A stretch of DNA of 64,000 nucleotides from Chelydra serpentina (taxonomy: Eukaryota > Chordata > Testudines > Chelydridae), in NCBI GenBank assembly GCA_037349315.1, contig JBAIAC010000026.1, forward strand, positions 22,845,501 through 22,909,500, in the 5' to 3' direction. How positions within the stretch are numbered: position 1 is the first letter of the stretch; each line of letters opens with the position of its first letter. The notes under the pieces were generated by a model. It ran no database searches. It worked only from the letters and a program-made list of their open reading frames with translations, and had not been told where the DNA came from. Shown piece after piece: positions 24,293-37,200 of the stretch. The position numbers and the translations under genes are program-made.

Positions 24293-24710
24293 CTATAGAC
24301 CAGGGGTGGCCAAACTTTCTGACCCTCCAAGCCACATACGACAATCTTCAGAAGTTTGAGAGTCGGGGCACACCTGCCAGGGCTCAGAGCTTCAGCCCTG
24401 CGGGAGGCACCTGATGGGGCGACTGAAGCCCCGAGCGCCAGCAGGCACGCCCCTCAGGGCTGAAGCCCCAAGACCCCTCTCCCCACTGGGCAGAAGCCCT
24501 TACCCACCACCGCGCTGCCCCTCAGGGCTGAAGCCCCAAGACCCCTCTCCCCACTGGGCAGAAGCCCTTACCCACCACCGCACTGCAAGACAGAGGTCCC
24601 GAGCTTCCCCCTCCCCCAGTCTGGTAGGTTGGGAGTGGGGGGTTCTGTTAGCTGCACTTCAACAGTAAAAGAGTGGCTCATGACCTGGTTTGGCCACCCC
24701 TGCTATAGAC
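24293..24710 (+). mobile_element. Non-autonomous hAT-type transposon (CAGGGGTGGCCAAAC family)
   Basis: Element 24301-24702 (402 bp) has ends CAGGGGTGGCCAAAC and, reverse-complemented, CAGGGGTGGCCAAACC. It is flanked by the perfect 8-bp duplication CTATAGAC (24293-24300 and 24703-24710). The GC-rich interior contains a 68-bp tandem duplication. The open frame across it is a reading of that GC-rich filler, not a gene. Confidence 0.92.
24449..24584. repeat. 68-bp tandem duplication inside the hAT element
   Basis: Two nearly identical 68-bp units, each starting GCCCCTCAGGGCTGAAGCCC (24449 and 24517). Confidence 0.93.
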
Positions 24711-25418
24711 TACACTAGGATTTTTGCCTGCATGAGGACTGAGGGGCAAACCTTTGGCCGTTCGAGAGCCCTGTGTGCAGTGACACTGGTGTGGATAGTG
24801 GGACTTTGCCCAGGAGGTCCACACTCCCTATGCCTCATAGATTTGTGTTCAGTGGGGACTTCCTGCATCCAGGCTGTAGAGTGTTTTAGCTGCTGTTTCA
24901 TTACTTTTGGAAGTGTGGATTTTTTTCATTCCTAGGCTCTGTGTCGACGGACCTTCCCAGCATACACAGCCTAGTTACTCAGGCTGTGTGCAGGGACCAT
25001 GATTTGCCCTTGACTATGGTACCTTCCATCAGACGCCTCCAGGCTTGTGGTAGAAAAAAGAAAAGCATAAGAAGCATTGATACATTATTACAAACCATCC
25101 AAGGTACATGTCGATAAACACATTATTTTATTTGTCTTTACTGACGGAGTCCAGAAGAGGGAGCTAACTTTCTAGCCATCATTCAGTGCCATAGCTAGCA
25201 TGCTGCTCTGGAGGAGTTCTCTTCCCAGCTATAACGATAGGTCAGGCTGATTATTCATGTATTATCCCTGAAGGAGAGTCATCCTGGAGCACCAGCCCAC
25301 CCTTTCTAAACATTGGTTACCTCTGTTCAGTGCAGTGAATATAATGACATGGCATACTTGTCTGAGTGAGACATTGATACGGATTTTAGTTTTGACGGCA
25401 GCGCAAAGTAAATGTTCA
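24711..25418. other. No gene recognised; unique DNA
   Basis: No supportable feature. Confidence 0.4.
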
Positions 25419-25619
25419 GATTTCCATAGGGTGACCAGATGAGAAGACCCGAAAATCGGGACTTCCCGCCTGAAGTTGTTGAGCAAAACAAAAACGGAAC
25501 AACACCGGAAATTGGGACAAAAGGCATCCCAACCAAGCATCGGTCGGGACGCGGGACAAAAGATGAAAAATTGGGACGGTCCCAATTTTATCGGGACGTC
25601 TGGTCACCCTAGATTTCCA
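25419..25619. mobile_element. hAT-type MITE (TAGGGTGACCAGA family), copy 1
   Basis: Element 25427-25611 (185 bp) has inverted ends TAGGGTGACCAGA and a perfect 8-bp TSD GATTTCCA (25419-25426 and 25612-25619). The interior carries repeated GGGAC and AAATYGGGAC motifs in both directions, so the element folds into a long imperfect hairpin. Confidence 0.93.
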
Positions 25620-25990
25620 CAATCTCCGCCCTTGTGCAAGCTTCCATAGGCCTTCCCACCAGGATTTCACTCTTGTCAGCTGTCACCACAAAATTGCAAC
25701 TGAGGCTGGACGTAGAAGTCCAGCATATATGAAAGGAGCACAAAAAGAAAGGAATGTATTGGGCTTTGTATGGGTGTACAATGGGGGAGAGTGCCAGGAT
25801 CCTTTCCCCCACTCTCTTGTGCTGGGGACAGGTCCAATGGGGCTGAGGGCATGGGTCCTGCCTTCTCCTGTCTGAAAAGGGGCTGGGAAGTTTGGAGCCG
25901 AGACACAGAAGGGAGCATGCTGCATTGGCAGTGTAGCTGCTGCACGGCTATGCATTGCTAGGGAAGAAGCCCCTAGAAGCAATTACAGCT
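25620..25990. other. No gene recognised; overlapping frames only
   Basis: Two overlapping minus-strand frames (25676-25945 and 25683-25982) and a plus-strand frame cover the same DNA without a domain. I treat them as chance frames. Confidence 0.4.
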
Positions 25991-26569
25991 GAGTCAGCAG
26001 TACTGCCAATCAATAGCGTAGCCGGGGGGGAGCAGGGGGAGCGGCCGCTCCCCCTGTGAGCAGAAGCGGCGCCTTTTTTTAGCAGCACTAAAAAAAGGTG
26101 CCGCTTCTTTTTAAGCGCCGCTTCTTGCACTCACCTGGTGGCGCTCTGCGTCTTTGGCGGCGGGTACCACCGAAGACCCGGAGCGCCGCCGGGTGAGTAC
26201 AGGGGGAGGTGCCTTTTTATAGGGCCGCTCCCCCTGCGCTCCGGACCTGGCTGCGCTACTGCTGCCAATTCTTGCAATTTTGTTGCGAGCCTCGTGTTTT
26301 TTGGCGTATTTCTTAAGGTCTTAGTTTCTGGGGGGAAATAGCAAGAGGATCTCAGCTACCATTTAAAAAGAAGTGAGTTTCTAACCTTCCTTGTTGCAAA
26401 GAAAAGCTTGAAAACGAGATGCAAGTCCAACTTCAAGGCTCAGAAACCAACTAAATGAACCCAGAATTTATTACTTTAAAAAACACCATGATTTTAAGCC
26501 AATCTCATGATTTTTGGTGGGCCTGACTCATAATTTTTGCATGCTTGAGGTTGGCAATACTGAGTCAGA
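25991..26569. mobile_element. TIR element (AGTATTGCCAA family), copy 1, interrupted by a hAT
   Basis: Outer element 25999-26561 has ends AGTACTGCCAA and, reverse-complemented, AGTATTGCCAACCTC, flanked by GAGTCAGC (25991-25998) and GAGTCAGA (26562-26569), a 7/8 TSD of hAT length. The right side has the CTCATGATTTTTGG..GACTCATAATTTTTG block also found at 41800-41850. A second transposon (26011-26261) sits 12 bp inside its left end. Confidence 0.8.
26003..26269. mobile_element. Nested hAT-type element (CAGTAGCGTAGCCGGG family), copy 1
   Basis: Element 26011-26261 (251 bp) has ends CAATAGCGTAGCCGGG and, reverse-complemented, CAGTAGCGCAGCCAGG. It is flanked by the perfect TSD CTGCCAAT (26003-26010 and 26262-26269), which duplicates part of the outer element's own terminus. 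The interior is GC-rich with poly-T stretches and inverted GCGGCGCC motifs. Confidence 0.92.
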
Positions 26570-27959
26570 CAGAATTCTCCCTGTGACCTCTTCCTGCAGC
26601 GTGTCCCCCTTTACTCCTTCCAGAAATCTCCATGGGCACAATCTAGACCTAAACATTAACAGTTGGAGTCCAGGATGGAAATGCATTTTCACTGTATAAT
26701 TAATACAAAGGAGCGGCGGACAATCAATATATACAAAATAAAAAAATTGAGCCTTCCAATATACCATACATTAAAAATGAGCAGAACAGGAAGCTCCAAG
26801 TGATGGGGAAAGAATCTTTTAGCCCATGAAGGTTTTTTTAAACATTAGTTTCCTCATACAGAATTCCTGAAGTTCGTAAATGAGAGGAACCAAAGGCGAG
26901 AGAGATTCTCCATGTCAGAGAGAAATAAGGAGACAGCAAACACTGAGGGGTGGGTGATACCTGGGGGGTCTGGGGTGCTACTTTAACTCACTGGTGTGTG
27001 TGTTAAAACACACAACCATGCATTTTTTAATAATGCGGGAGGGGCATGATGTTTTAGTCTGCGATGAGGGGACCATGCCTTGGGCATGAAATACAACCCA
27101 AATTCTCAGCATATACCTTGGATTATTTTTAACATTCCCCTTGACAATTATGCATGTGCGGAATGCCCCTTAAAGCTTAGAAGAAACTAGTTTAGCAAAC
27201 AATTTATTGGACAAATTAGGCCTCTTTCCCTGTTAATTATCCATGTGGAGACTTAGTTTTTTACTGATTTATTTATTTGACATTATTTGATGAATAGTTT
27301 GTGCAAACATATTTCAACCTCAAGACTATTTGTCTTGAGTATTACTTTGAATATTTGCTATTTATAATTCACTATTCACATTGTGTGATCAGTCAACTAA
27401 GTCATGTTGCATTGTTTTGTTCCCTGATTGGATGTCTCCCAAACGGACAGCTTTCAAGATGGCTAGGCAAACAAATATGGATGTGGATGTATATTTGCAC
27501 AAATGCTCATTTGACTTCAGTGGAGTTTACACCATCTTAAACTAGTGTGATGGAGTGAACAATCAGGCTGGTGATGAATATAACATGATGTGCACAATTA
27601 CTGGTATTATATATGCAATGGGAGCTGTTGCATGTGCATATTATTTTACATGGCATAAAACGTAGGCCCTGAATTTGAATGTCCTACATTAGTTGTTTTA
27701 TCACACAAGTCTGGTTTTGGGTTTTGTAACTTCTTTATTAGGATCTGCTTAAATATATGTTAAGGTCTTCTAGAGCTCTGGATAGGTGCCCTTTGGTATG
27801 GCGTTCCTTTTCAAATAATAAATAAAAGTATTTCCAATATACTGACTATAAACAACTCTTTAATACTAGGAAGTCCTCAGCGCCAGAGTTACTGACACTT
27901 AATACTTCTCATTTGAGGAAGGGCAGCAGACTCTATCCCAGCGTCTCTCCCTCTCTGAA
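26570..27959. other. No gene recognised; unique DNA
   Basis: A half-unit of the foldback-core repeat (TTGACTTCAGTGGAGTTTACACC) is at 27510-27533, with nothing else supportable. Confidence 0.4.
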
Positions 27960-28120
27960 CCTCTCTTTTTGACCAGAAATTCCATCCTGGACCTGAAAAA
28001 ACCTTCCTGGTCGAAATTGATACATTAGTCGAAATTGATTCATTTTCATGAAAAGTTTTGGTTCTAACAAACTGGCATTTTCCAATGAAAAAATGTTGTT
28101 TTTTAAAATTCCTGACTAGT
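27960..28120. repeat. Fragment of AT-rich TIR repeat
   Basis: Contains GACCAGAAATTCC, CCTGGTCGAAATTG, TTTTCATGAAAAGTTTTGG and CAATGAAAAAATG, as in the other AT-rich elements. Ends not resolved. Confidence 0.45.
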
Positions 28121-28838
28121 GCTACTCACCACACACTGAGGCACTTGCTTTGCAAATGTGTCCTTAGTGCTGTAACATACAGGTGAAGAGTTAACAAGAT
28201 TGTTGTTCCAAACCTTTCTGGCTCTGTCCCCGAACACAAATTACTTTCACTTCAGGTCGTTTGCCCACCATGTCACATAGCATGAGGCTGATCCCTTTAC
28301 ATTCAAATGATTCAAATATTGATACAGCTGGCCCTTTAAATTAGGCAATAAGATGCCAGACACCAGTTATGATAAAAATGCATGATTTTCATCCTTATTA
28401 TCTTTGTTATTTAAGGCTTTCAGAAAACCACTAACCTTAACTCCTACACTCGAACAAGCACACACTAGCACATAGAGTTAAGCCAACTTTTTAACTCCTA
28501 GTCATTAAGGATGTCAAAACATTCTGATATATGATATAAACTCATAATGACTGGATTTTGTTTTTATTAACGTATGGGTTAGGTTGTGGAGAATGGGAGG
28601 TTTTTTTTAAGGCTGTTAATCCTTGGACACAGTTTGATTTGGTGGCTTAACACTAACGTTATAAAGGGCTTGTTAAACCCCAATCAGAGTTATTAAGCAC
28701 TAGCATTTTAAAGTGCATAATAAGACTTAAACATTGTAATGGCATATTAAGCTGTAACTTAAAACAAATGAACTCACATTGTTGTCTTATTTGCCTGTGA
28801 TTTTTATAAACAAGTTTTAAAGAGTAATTGATTATTTC

Positions 28839-29077
28839 TAGAGCTGTGCAAAAATGTTTATTTGGGTCTTTTCATCTTGTGAAACACTTCAACGGAAAAA
28901 TTTTTGTTTGAAAATTTTCATTTTTTTCAGAACAAAGTTTTACATAAATTGAATTTTTAAAAAAATTCTCCATTAAAAATATAATAAAATGACATTTTCC
29001 ATGAAAAACATATTTTAATTGAAACATCATTTTTCAGTGGGGAAAATCTTTTGGTTAAAAAATTTCACGCTGCACTA
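28839..29077. mobile_element. AT-rich TIR element with TA flanks, copy B
   Basis: Element 28841-29075 (235 bp) starts GAGCTGTGCAAAAATG and ends TTTCACGCTGCAC. TA stands on both sides. The A/T-rich interior has GAAAATTTTC-type self-complementary tracts. Confidence 0.6.
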
Positions 29078-29179
29078 ATCATTTCATAGGCAGCTGGAAA
29101 TTGGGTTATGATGGGATTTGTGTCACATGTAAAGATGAATAAAAAGTATGTAGGTTGTTGGCCATGGGATTTTTCTTTT

Positions 29180-29385
29180 TTACAGCCCATTATATCTTCT
29201 AAGCACTTTACAAACACTAATGCTTGTAGCACCTTGTTTGCTAGGGATCCTATGCCCACGTTACAGGTGGAAAACCAAGACAGAGTGGTGCAGTGACTGG
29301 CACAAACCCATACTGTGAGTCACAGAGATCCTGGCTGCTGCTCCCATGCTCATTCCAATAGACAATACTCCCTCTAAAGACCAGG
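29180..29385 (-). repeat. MIR-like SINE relic, minus orientation
   Basis: CTAAGCACTTTACAAACACT, CACGTTACAGGTGGAAAACC and AGACAGAGTGGTGCAGTGACT follow the reverse order of a MIR/CORE SINE. Heavily decayed. Confidence 0.5.
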
Positions 29386-31082
29386 AGCCTTCCCAGAACA
29401 TACTGCTTCCTGGAATTAGTATCCTATGTCTGTTTGTACAGTGCCTAGCAGAATAAGGCCCTGATCTTGAGGTAAAATTCTAATGAAGACAAGGCAGGTT
29501 GGGTTCCTGTGAAAACTACTAAATGCTTTGTCTTCACTAGGATTTTACCTTAAGCTGGCTAAATGATCTTCGTTCAAACTAAGAGCACGTTTTCCCCTGC
29601 AGTGAAGACAGGGCCTTAATGTTCAATAAGATGCTGCATGTATGTACTTGATTAATATTATCCATATTTATGTATGTGATTATTCCCATTGACTTCAATG
29701 GGATTACTCATATGAGTAAGGACTATTTGTGTGAGTAAGGTTTTGCATGATCAGCACTAGTCGAATCTATTTTATATTAAATATCTCGAGATTTTGCCTT
29801 GAGTAATTTTCTTTTCTTTCATTACAAAATGATCAATGTGTTTTGTTCAGTGATCTGTTATCCACTTAAACCGATCCTGGAGAAAGTGTGCGTTGTTGAT
29901 GCTCCCTGACCAATCTCTAAAAGATTCCCTCTGTATTTGCGTGACATACACATCCTTAAGGACCCTGGCACAGCTATTGCCCTTTCAGATGAAAATGAAT
30001 GGAAAGGACTTCTTGTAAATACAATGTAGCCTGTAAGGGCCTCTTCTTAATTGGTTTGAAAGCTGTTATTGAGTGATTCAAGGCACACCCTCCCTTGAAG
30101 AAACTAGCTGAGTACATCACCTCTGCAATCCCCTCCCCACCCCCTAAGGCTATAACTAGACACTGCTGCCACCTATTGAACTTGGGTCTCCCCTATGATA
30201 TCATGAGGGAAGTTTTTGTCCAGTGATCTGTACAAAGGACGGCTGCCTGGCTCTAACCCTAATTCTCTCTATGACCGGGAGAGCAGTGTATTTGACAAGC
30301 CCTGTTTTACTATGAGTGTTGGGTCAGGTACTGGTGAGGCCAATTGAGAATCCTCTTCAAAGGGCTTTATCAACACTGGGCCAAACTGACCACTGTTGTA
30401 AGCAGTCACAACTGTATAGAATTGCACATAAGGGGTTGCTTCATTAGCTAATCCATCCTTGCATCATCTCTGTATAACTATCCTCATATTACAGAGGGGG
30501 AATGGAGGCATCTGCAGTGATACAGTATTTCAAAGCCATGAATTTCTACCCCTATTTCCCCAACATTCCCCGCAAATCCCAATATAATAGAATCAAGTGC
30601 TCATCCTTTATTCTCCTTTGCTTAACAGCCAGCGAGTTGACTTCAGGGCACCTCTTTAATTATTATCTGCTAAAAGCCACAGCCAATGGTGATGAACACA
30701 GGTCATCCGCAGAATGAGGGTATTATACCAGTGACAAAACCCTTAAAGGTTATGGTATACTTTGAAGGGGAAAAAAAGCCATTTTAACTCTATTTTGACT
30801 GCTGGTATACATTTCCTCCTCCTTTAATACAAATTATAGTCTTTCCCATTGATGGGATTGCTTCTAGACTGCTCAGTGTGAGTAAGGGTGGTGGGAGAAT
30901 TGGCAGGCCCTGGGAACCCAGCACTTCACAACTACTTGCATGTATGAAGCACTGCATTCCTACAGGCATATTACCACCCCCTGCAGAGAAATCCTTTCAA
31001 TCTTCCATGGCCCACATGTGGGACATACTGTGTGGCAAAGGGTTTGTCTACATGGGACAGTTATACAATGCAACTAAACGAA
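29386..31082. other. No gene recognised; contains small repeats
   Basis: 29470-29620 holds opposed copies of a TGTCTTCACTAGGATTTTACC motif (a decayed MITE) and 29640-29755 a foldback. The remainder shows nothing supportable. Confidence 0.4.
29640..29755. repeat. Short foldback repeat with a near-perfect core
   Basis: The core TCCCATTGACTTCAATGGGA at 29684-29703 is nearly self-complementary, with ACTCATATGAGTAAGG and GTGTGAGTAAGGTTTTGCA on the right side. The clearest core of the set. Confidence 0.7.
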
Positions 31083-31641
31083 GGGCATGGCTACACTTGC
31101 GAGTTAGAGTGCATTAAAGCACCCCCGAGCGCGGTAACGCACAACGCGTCCACACTGGCAAGGCACGTACAGCACTCTGACTCCATGGCTAGAGCGCTCC
31201 ATTGCTCCATACTGGGGATCGCCTGGCATGTGGAGGCATAGTCACCTGGAAAGATGCACTGAGAGCACTCCATGCCTGGCTGAGCAAACAGGAAGGGGAT
31301 TAAAAAAATTCCCAGGGAATTTAAAGGGTGGGTCTAATGGTTGGTCACCTGAGGGCAGGGCAGTAGAGTTCAAACTGATGACCAGAGTGGCTAGAACAGG
31401 CATTGTGGGACACTTCTGGAGGCCGATCAGAGCGCATTAACAGACCAGGGCGTTCACACTGGCACCACAGTGCTCCAGCGGGGGTGCAGCAAACGTTATT
31501 CCTCTCGCCGAGGTGGATTACTAGGAGCGCTCTAGCCGCGGAGTCAGATCGCTCTATGTGCCTTGCCAGTGTGGACGTGTCATGAGTTAGAGCGCACTGG
31601 GCTGCTTTAGTGCGCTCTAACTTGCAAGTGTAGCCAAGCCC
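31083..31641. mobile_element. 559-bp element with 118-bp inverted terminal repeats
   Basis: Left arm 31083-31200 (from GGGCATGGCTACACTTGCGA) and right arm 31524-31641 (reverse complement from GGGCTTGGCTACACTTGCAA) are imperfect inverted copies of about 118 bp. Shared blocks include GTCCACACTGGCAAGGCAC and GGCTAGAGCGCTCC. No clear TSD, no transposase frame. The tips resemble those of the other CTACAC-ended MITEs in the window. Confidence 0.8.
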
Positions 31642-33529
31642 AGCCAAGTAGACAAGCCCAAGCATTGAAATCCAGAGACACATAAATGGAAGATACTGTG
31701 GGATATGCTATTTAATGTAAATAATTCTCTGTGACCATAGGTTCACAACTCTTTATTTCTAATGTAAAAACTTTTCAGCAATAAAAATGAGAGAATTCTA
31801 AATCTGTATGGACCATAGGTAACTTTGGGACTAAAATGAGTGACATCCCATGACAGGAGGGACATACGAGGGAGATGAGTAGAGAGAGGAGGAGCATAGC
31901 TGCTCAGTGGTGCTGTTCTGCAGCTGTGGTAGCCAGAATGAGGCCATTGGTGCTGCTCCCTGGCTGGGGAGAACAAAGAAGATTATGCTGGTTCTGCTCC
32001 CCAAGGCGAGGGAGTGAAGCAAAGCTGATTGGTCTTGTTGGCAAGTGATAGCAGCTCTAACTGGCACTGAAGCTGAGGCCAACCCTCAGAATATGGGAGC
32101 TAGGACTGGCTTGTATGTTAAGGAATTGACATACCCATGAGCAATGGGCTGGCTGATGGGATGGCGACTTTCTAGGTGCCACTTATCCTTTAAATATGTG
32201 ACAAAACTTGTGCTTTATTAGACATCGGTCCCGTCACTCTACTTTCCAAAGCAGGTGTAAATGGGTAATAATATTTCCTTTGCTATCTACAGATATAGTT
32301 GATGTTCCAGTATCTCTAATGAAAAGCATATTGTGGTACCATGTTTTCTGATGCAAGGTAACAGTGAATAATAGTGAATAATTGACTTTAGCAATTATGA
32401 TTCACAAACATGAATTAGCTATGAACTGACTGCTAGATGTGCTCTGCTCTTGACATCTTCTCAGGCTTTTCTTTTCCCTCGTCAGTAGTTGGTAGCTGCA
32501 GGGGTTGGTTGCAGCTGCTGGACTTTCCTCACAGTGTCATGGTTGATAGGAGAGGCTTCCCTCTGCCTGAAGTTCTCTGAGTGGCTTTTTTCCTCATCAC
32601 GTTTTGTTTTCAAGAATCAGATCTAAATTGTGTCATGTGTCTGCTGTGCACTGAAATTGGGATGGCATCTGGAGACTTGCTCTTTGGACCATCTCCTTCA
32701 TGTAGTCTGTCTCTGTGCGACTTTCTACCCACTGGGGCAACTTACTCAAACTGTACTAAGGCCTAAACTGGACCAACAGCTGAAAAATCATAGTGTTGCC
32801 TTGGGGGTACTGTGCTTAAAGTGGAAGAGAGTTTATGTTCTGGCTCCTCCAGCACACCCCTTTAGCATGCATCTGCTTCCTGGCAGTGCTTGTAACCAAG
32901 GTGAAACTCAGTATATTTAGCTGTGTGATGTCCATTATAATAAAGGAGGCGGTGCTGTTTGGGGTACAATTTAGTAGAACACTTTGGATCACTGTATTTA
33001 GTATGACTTAAAGACAGGATATATATTAACCTTATGGAGGAGGCTTACCTCTAGTTATTAAGGAGGATTTGTTAGCCCTGGGGGGTGAGGGGGGAGGAAC
33101 TAGGAAGAGAATAAAAAGGGTTAAACAGAACTTGACTAACCCATGCTAGATTAATAGCATTTCTAAATTACAAAAAAGCCATTAAAATGAGGGCATACAA
33201 AGAACATCTATACCTAAAAGTCCACAAAAGGCATGTAGAATACCAAAGAAAGTGCTACAAATTAACTCAATGAGGACAGTAGGCTCATTGGATTAGGTTT
33301 TTATCAGAAAATGTTGGTAAATACCAATTTAACTGCACACATACAAACCAACAAAAAAATGTTTCCATTGATGATAATCGAAATGTATGGATAGTCAAAG
33401 TAAGAAAAATGCTGATTGAGAACTTATTAAAGTTTTATTAAAGGATATTTGTTTTGTATATTTTGACATATGATGTTGACAATTTGATTTAACAGATATA
33501 AAGCTTTTTTGAATTAAACAATCACTGTC
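31642..33529. other. No gene recognised; unique DNA
   Basis: No supportable feature. Frames at 31743-32082 overlap in two phases without domains. Confidence 0.4.
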
Positions 33530-33710
33530 TGCTGCCCTTAATTTTCCACACCTGTGAAAATTTAAATAAATAAAAATAGAAATATGCTTAAAATCCATAA
33601 TTCTGCGCAACTGTGAAATTTTAATCAATAAAAATAAAAAGCTTTTAAAATGAACCAATGTTACCTAATAAAATTATTTAAAAAAATAAAAATTTAATTC
33701 TGCCAAGCCT
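33530..33710. repeat. AT-rich degenerate tandem/foldback repeat
   Basis: Two head-to-tail related units contain CTGTGAAAATTTAAATAAAT (about 33552) and CTGTGAAATTTTAATCAATA (about 33611), about 58 bp apart. A third AATAAAAATTTAATTCTGCC piece follows. Confidence 0.55.
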
Positions 33711-34177
33711 ACTCCTAAGTAAAAATGGGAGTGATAGGAAGCACATACTTGGATTAGAAGCATTCTTGAAGATGAGCCAGTCTCTTATGTTCTGTCATGG
33801 CCCTGTTTATTTCAGTAGGAATGTTTTTGGGTGCAGAGTACTAGGCGCGAAATGTCCAATCTGTGTTTTGACAGGTACCTTTTTTATCAAGTTACACAGT
33901 TGCTTGCTGGTGATATTTACTTTTTTTTAAGAGTACTATGAGATCTAAGGATGAAAAACACTAAATGGGGCTGGGCATATTATGATTTAGACAATAATTA
34001 GAAAGGTTTGGCATTTAAGTAAACTGGGTTATTTTGTGTATTAGACCTGTGGAAATAAATATTAGGGCATCTGATCAGCTAGACTTTGAACGAACTGATC
34101 AGATATAAATATAAAAAGCAAATGGAAAAAGAGGAAGGTGGCTGTAAAGAGAAATTTGTTGTATATTTATAGATTTT
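33711..34177. other. No gene recognised; unique DNA
   Basis: No supportable feature. Confidence 0.4.
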
Positions 34178-34285
34178 ACAGCCAGAAGGGTCCATTTGTG
34201 ATCATATAGTCTGACCTTCTGTAGGTCCTAGATTTTAACTCCATAATTCCTGCACTGAGCCCAATAATTTTATCTAGTTTGGCAA
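34178..34285 (-). mobile_element. CR1 3'-end fragment
   Basis: GCCAGAAGGGTCCATTTGTG, ATCATATAGTCTGACCTTC and ATTCCTGCACTGAGCCC match the reverse complement of a CR1-type 3' end, the same subfamily type as 6572-7160 and distinct from the CR1 at 60.7 kb. About 110 bp remains. Confidence 0.7.
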
Positions 34286-37200
34286 AGGCTTGAAGACTTT
34301 CAGTGAGGAAATAAAGTTTGATATGATTGTTTTGTTTTAAAAAATGCAGAGTCCCTATTTAACTTAATGGGTCAATTAATCCCTGGTATAACTACTGAAA
34401 TCAGGTGATGAATCGGGCCCATATGTGCATCACTGAGTAAGATAGGGTGATAGTCAGTATTTGACCCAAGATAAAAAGTAGGGGAGAGTTTGGCATCATA
34501 TTAAACCGAGGATGCTAGAGTCCAATACATTTGAAAATAGGTTAAAACATTGTATGTAAAACCTTTCCAGTACATTTACATATATAAAAACCTTGCCAGA
34601 GTGAGAAGAGGCATAAAGGCGGAAGTTGTTTCTTGTATAAAATTAGAGGAGTCTAGGTAAAGATTCTTAAGACAGTGTATATAACTGCAGCAGCGTTTAA
34701 ATAAAGTGCAAGTTCTCTTTTTCTTGGAACAAAAAAGTTGATGTGAAATTGAAAACTCCTTTCAGATGCCTGCTGGGCTGGCAGAGTGTCAAAAGGTTTG
34801 GCTTGTTTGTCTCCCTCCTTCACTCTCTTCATATTCTTTACAGACAACAGACTCAACCAGAGCTGACTATTTAAATATCAACCAATTAGGTGTGAGGGGA
34901 GTTTGAAAAGGGCAACATGCTAAAGTGCCTCTCTGCCTTATTGGTTAGTTGTAGACCTCCCTGCAGGGCAAATCGCACATTACAATCCTAAGCAAAGTGT
35001 GTGGGTTGGAAAGAGAGCAAAGAGGTAGGAAAAGACAAAAGTGCTTTCAGAGTTGGGATAAGAACAGATCCTTTTCTGGCTTCTGATTAGAGCCAAGAAA
35101 GTGGGTGACTCCCTACTCTTGCCTGAGGTTTTATGTGCTGATGGGGAAAGTCTACTCAAGCCACCAGGTTTGCCAAACTTTGGAGGCCACCTTCTGCAAA
35201 CTGAATTCAGTCAGAGTTGATGGTGCTCAGGACCTTCTAAAAGGTGCTGAGCCACATACAGGGTTGAGAATCCTAACCCAGGAGGATGCACAAATTTTGC
35301 TGTCACACACAGAAGCCTTTATACACTTGTATTGTATTTTAAACCTTTATTTTATTTATGAGAGTACAATAATTTTTATCTGCCTTTCCTAGTAAAATAT
35401 GGTCTTATTGTGAACACAAACACAAGGAAAGTTACTTCAGGCAGTTATCATCAGTGCATTATACAACACTAACCCCTGGTACCCAAAGTTTAATAATATA
35501 CCAGCATGAACTGTGTTTTAATACATTATCCAACAAATCATTCAACCCTGCCGTGGATAATTTTCTGCTCCCTTAATAATTTAAAAACAATTATAAAATC
35601 TATGTCTAGCTGTTCATCTGTTTCAAATAGTTATGTGATAAGAGAAGGATTCAAAAGTTGGATGCTGGTATGACTAAAGGGAGGGTATATTGACAAATCC
35701 CTATTCGCTCAGAAGAAAGAAAGAAAAATTTTCTTTGGGAGCCTCAACTACAAAATGTGCATGTCTGTTTTGAAGAATTACCATGTGATTTGTTTGCAGC
35801 CTATTATTTAAAGCTGCATGCAATGTGTTTATGATATTGGTAATTCAGGAACAATGTTTGTTTTCCACTAATTAGTAGGGCTGAATATCGTTTTGCTCAT
35901 TCTGGATCACTTTCAAGGCTGTTACAACATTTTGTATTTCTCCTCATTATAGCATGTATGTACAAGCCAACATACCTTGTGAACTTTGGAAAGAAACTCA
36001 AAGCCCCCACTATTTTATTGTCTGCCATATTAAGCAAGAAAACAAACTGATGGTTTGATAAAGAATTTATTGTGGAAGAAGAGCTTATGTGGCTTAGTGA
36101 ATAGAACTAATTGGAATCTGATTCCATCACGTCTGTTTAAATGTGGGGTAAAAGACAATGCTATCTGTTGGAAGTATGGCAAAGGAGGTATTCAGGCACA
36201 AAATCTTATTATGTCTGACAACTAAACATTTGGTCTGAGGTAGATAAAATCTGGGATTACATATCACCATCATTGCTACAATTATTCCTGCTAACTATTT
36301 TTTCAGTATTGCAGGATAGAACTAATTAAAAAAAAAAAAAGATGGTTTTCTGTTAGTCTTCCATGTGTAATGAGAGTGATTCTGAGAAGATGGAGGAGAG
36401 TTAGTATTCCAGTAAGAAGAGACTGCTACTTGGAAATGGCTGAGGCGGTCTCATATGAGTATACAGCATAGTGTTTAATTTTCTAGGTGAAGGGTTTTGT
36501 AAAGAACACTGTGCGCATGTGTGGATTTCCTGGAGGGATGTGAACTATAGATGAGTGATTATGTAAAGAGCTTTTGGAGTCTTTCTGAGGTAGGAGAGGG
36601 TTACAAATGGGTAAACCAAGGCAGAAGAAAGAACAGAACTCAGAAGTCCTGATGCCTGTTCCACCACTTCGAACATTAAACCATACTCCCTCTGTAAACT
36701 TTGGCCTCAATCGTGCCTGTCAGGCACAGGCCCATATAAGGGCTGATGCTAAATGAGATCACTATGGGGAGAGTTTCTTCGTGAAGCATTGTGCCTAAGG
36801 AAAGCAAGTCCCATCTACAGCTCCAATATGCACAGGGACAGAATTCCCAATGCGCACCATCTCTTAAGATGGCAGATCCTTCTATACTTAGACATGTCTT
36901 CTGTCTGGTGGAGGCATGGTCATCCCTCCCTGCCCACATTGGGATGGCTGAGACACTTCAGGTATGCTAGTGGGAATGCTATTGTGCCCAGCCAATGCAC
37001 AGGATGATCAATGAGGGGTGAAGGATTCTTGGGCCAAACATGTGGTAAGTCCACTCTGGTCCCTTATCTTCACTTGTATAGGCGTATATATTATATATGT
37101 GTATTATATTTTATAATTTCCTAAAACTGATACCAGTCTCTCCCCATTTCCTATGTCAGAAAGCCAGGTTCAGTAATTCTGTGAAACAGGCAAAACTTAT

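Noticed and set aside
31083..31641. CRISPR-like or regulatory repeat array, suggested by repeated GAGCGC and CACTGGCAAGGCAC motifs
   Set aside because: The motifs occur as inverted pairs in transposon arms, not as regularly spaced direct repeats, and the sequence is vertebrate.
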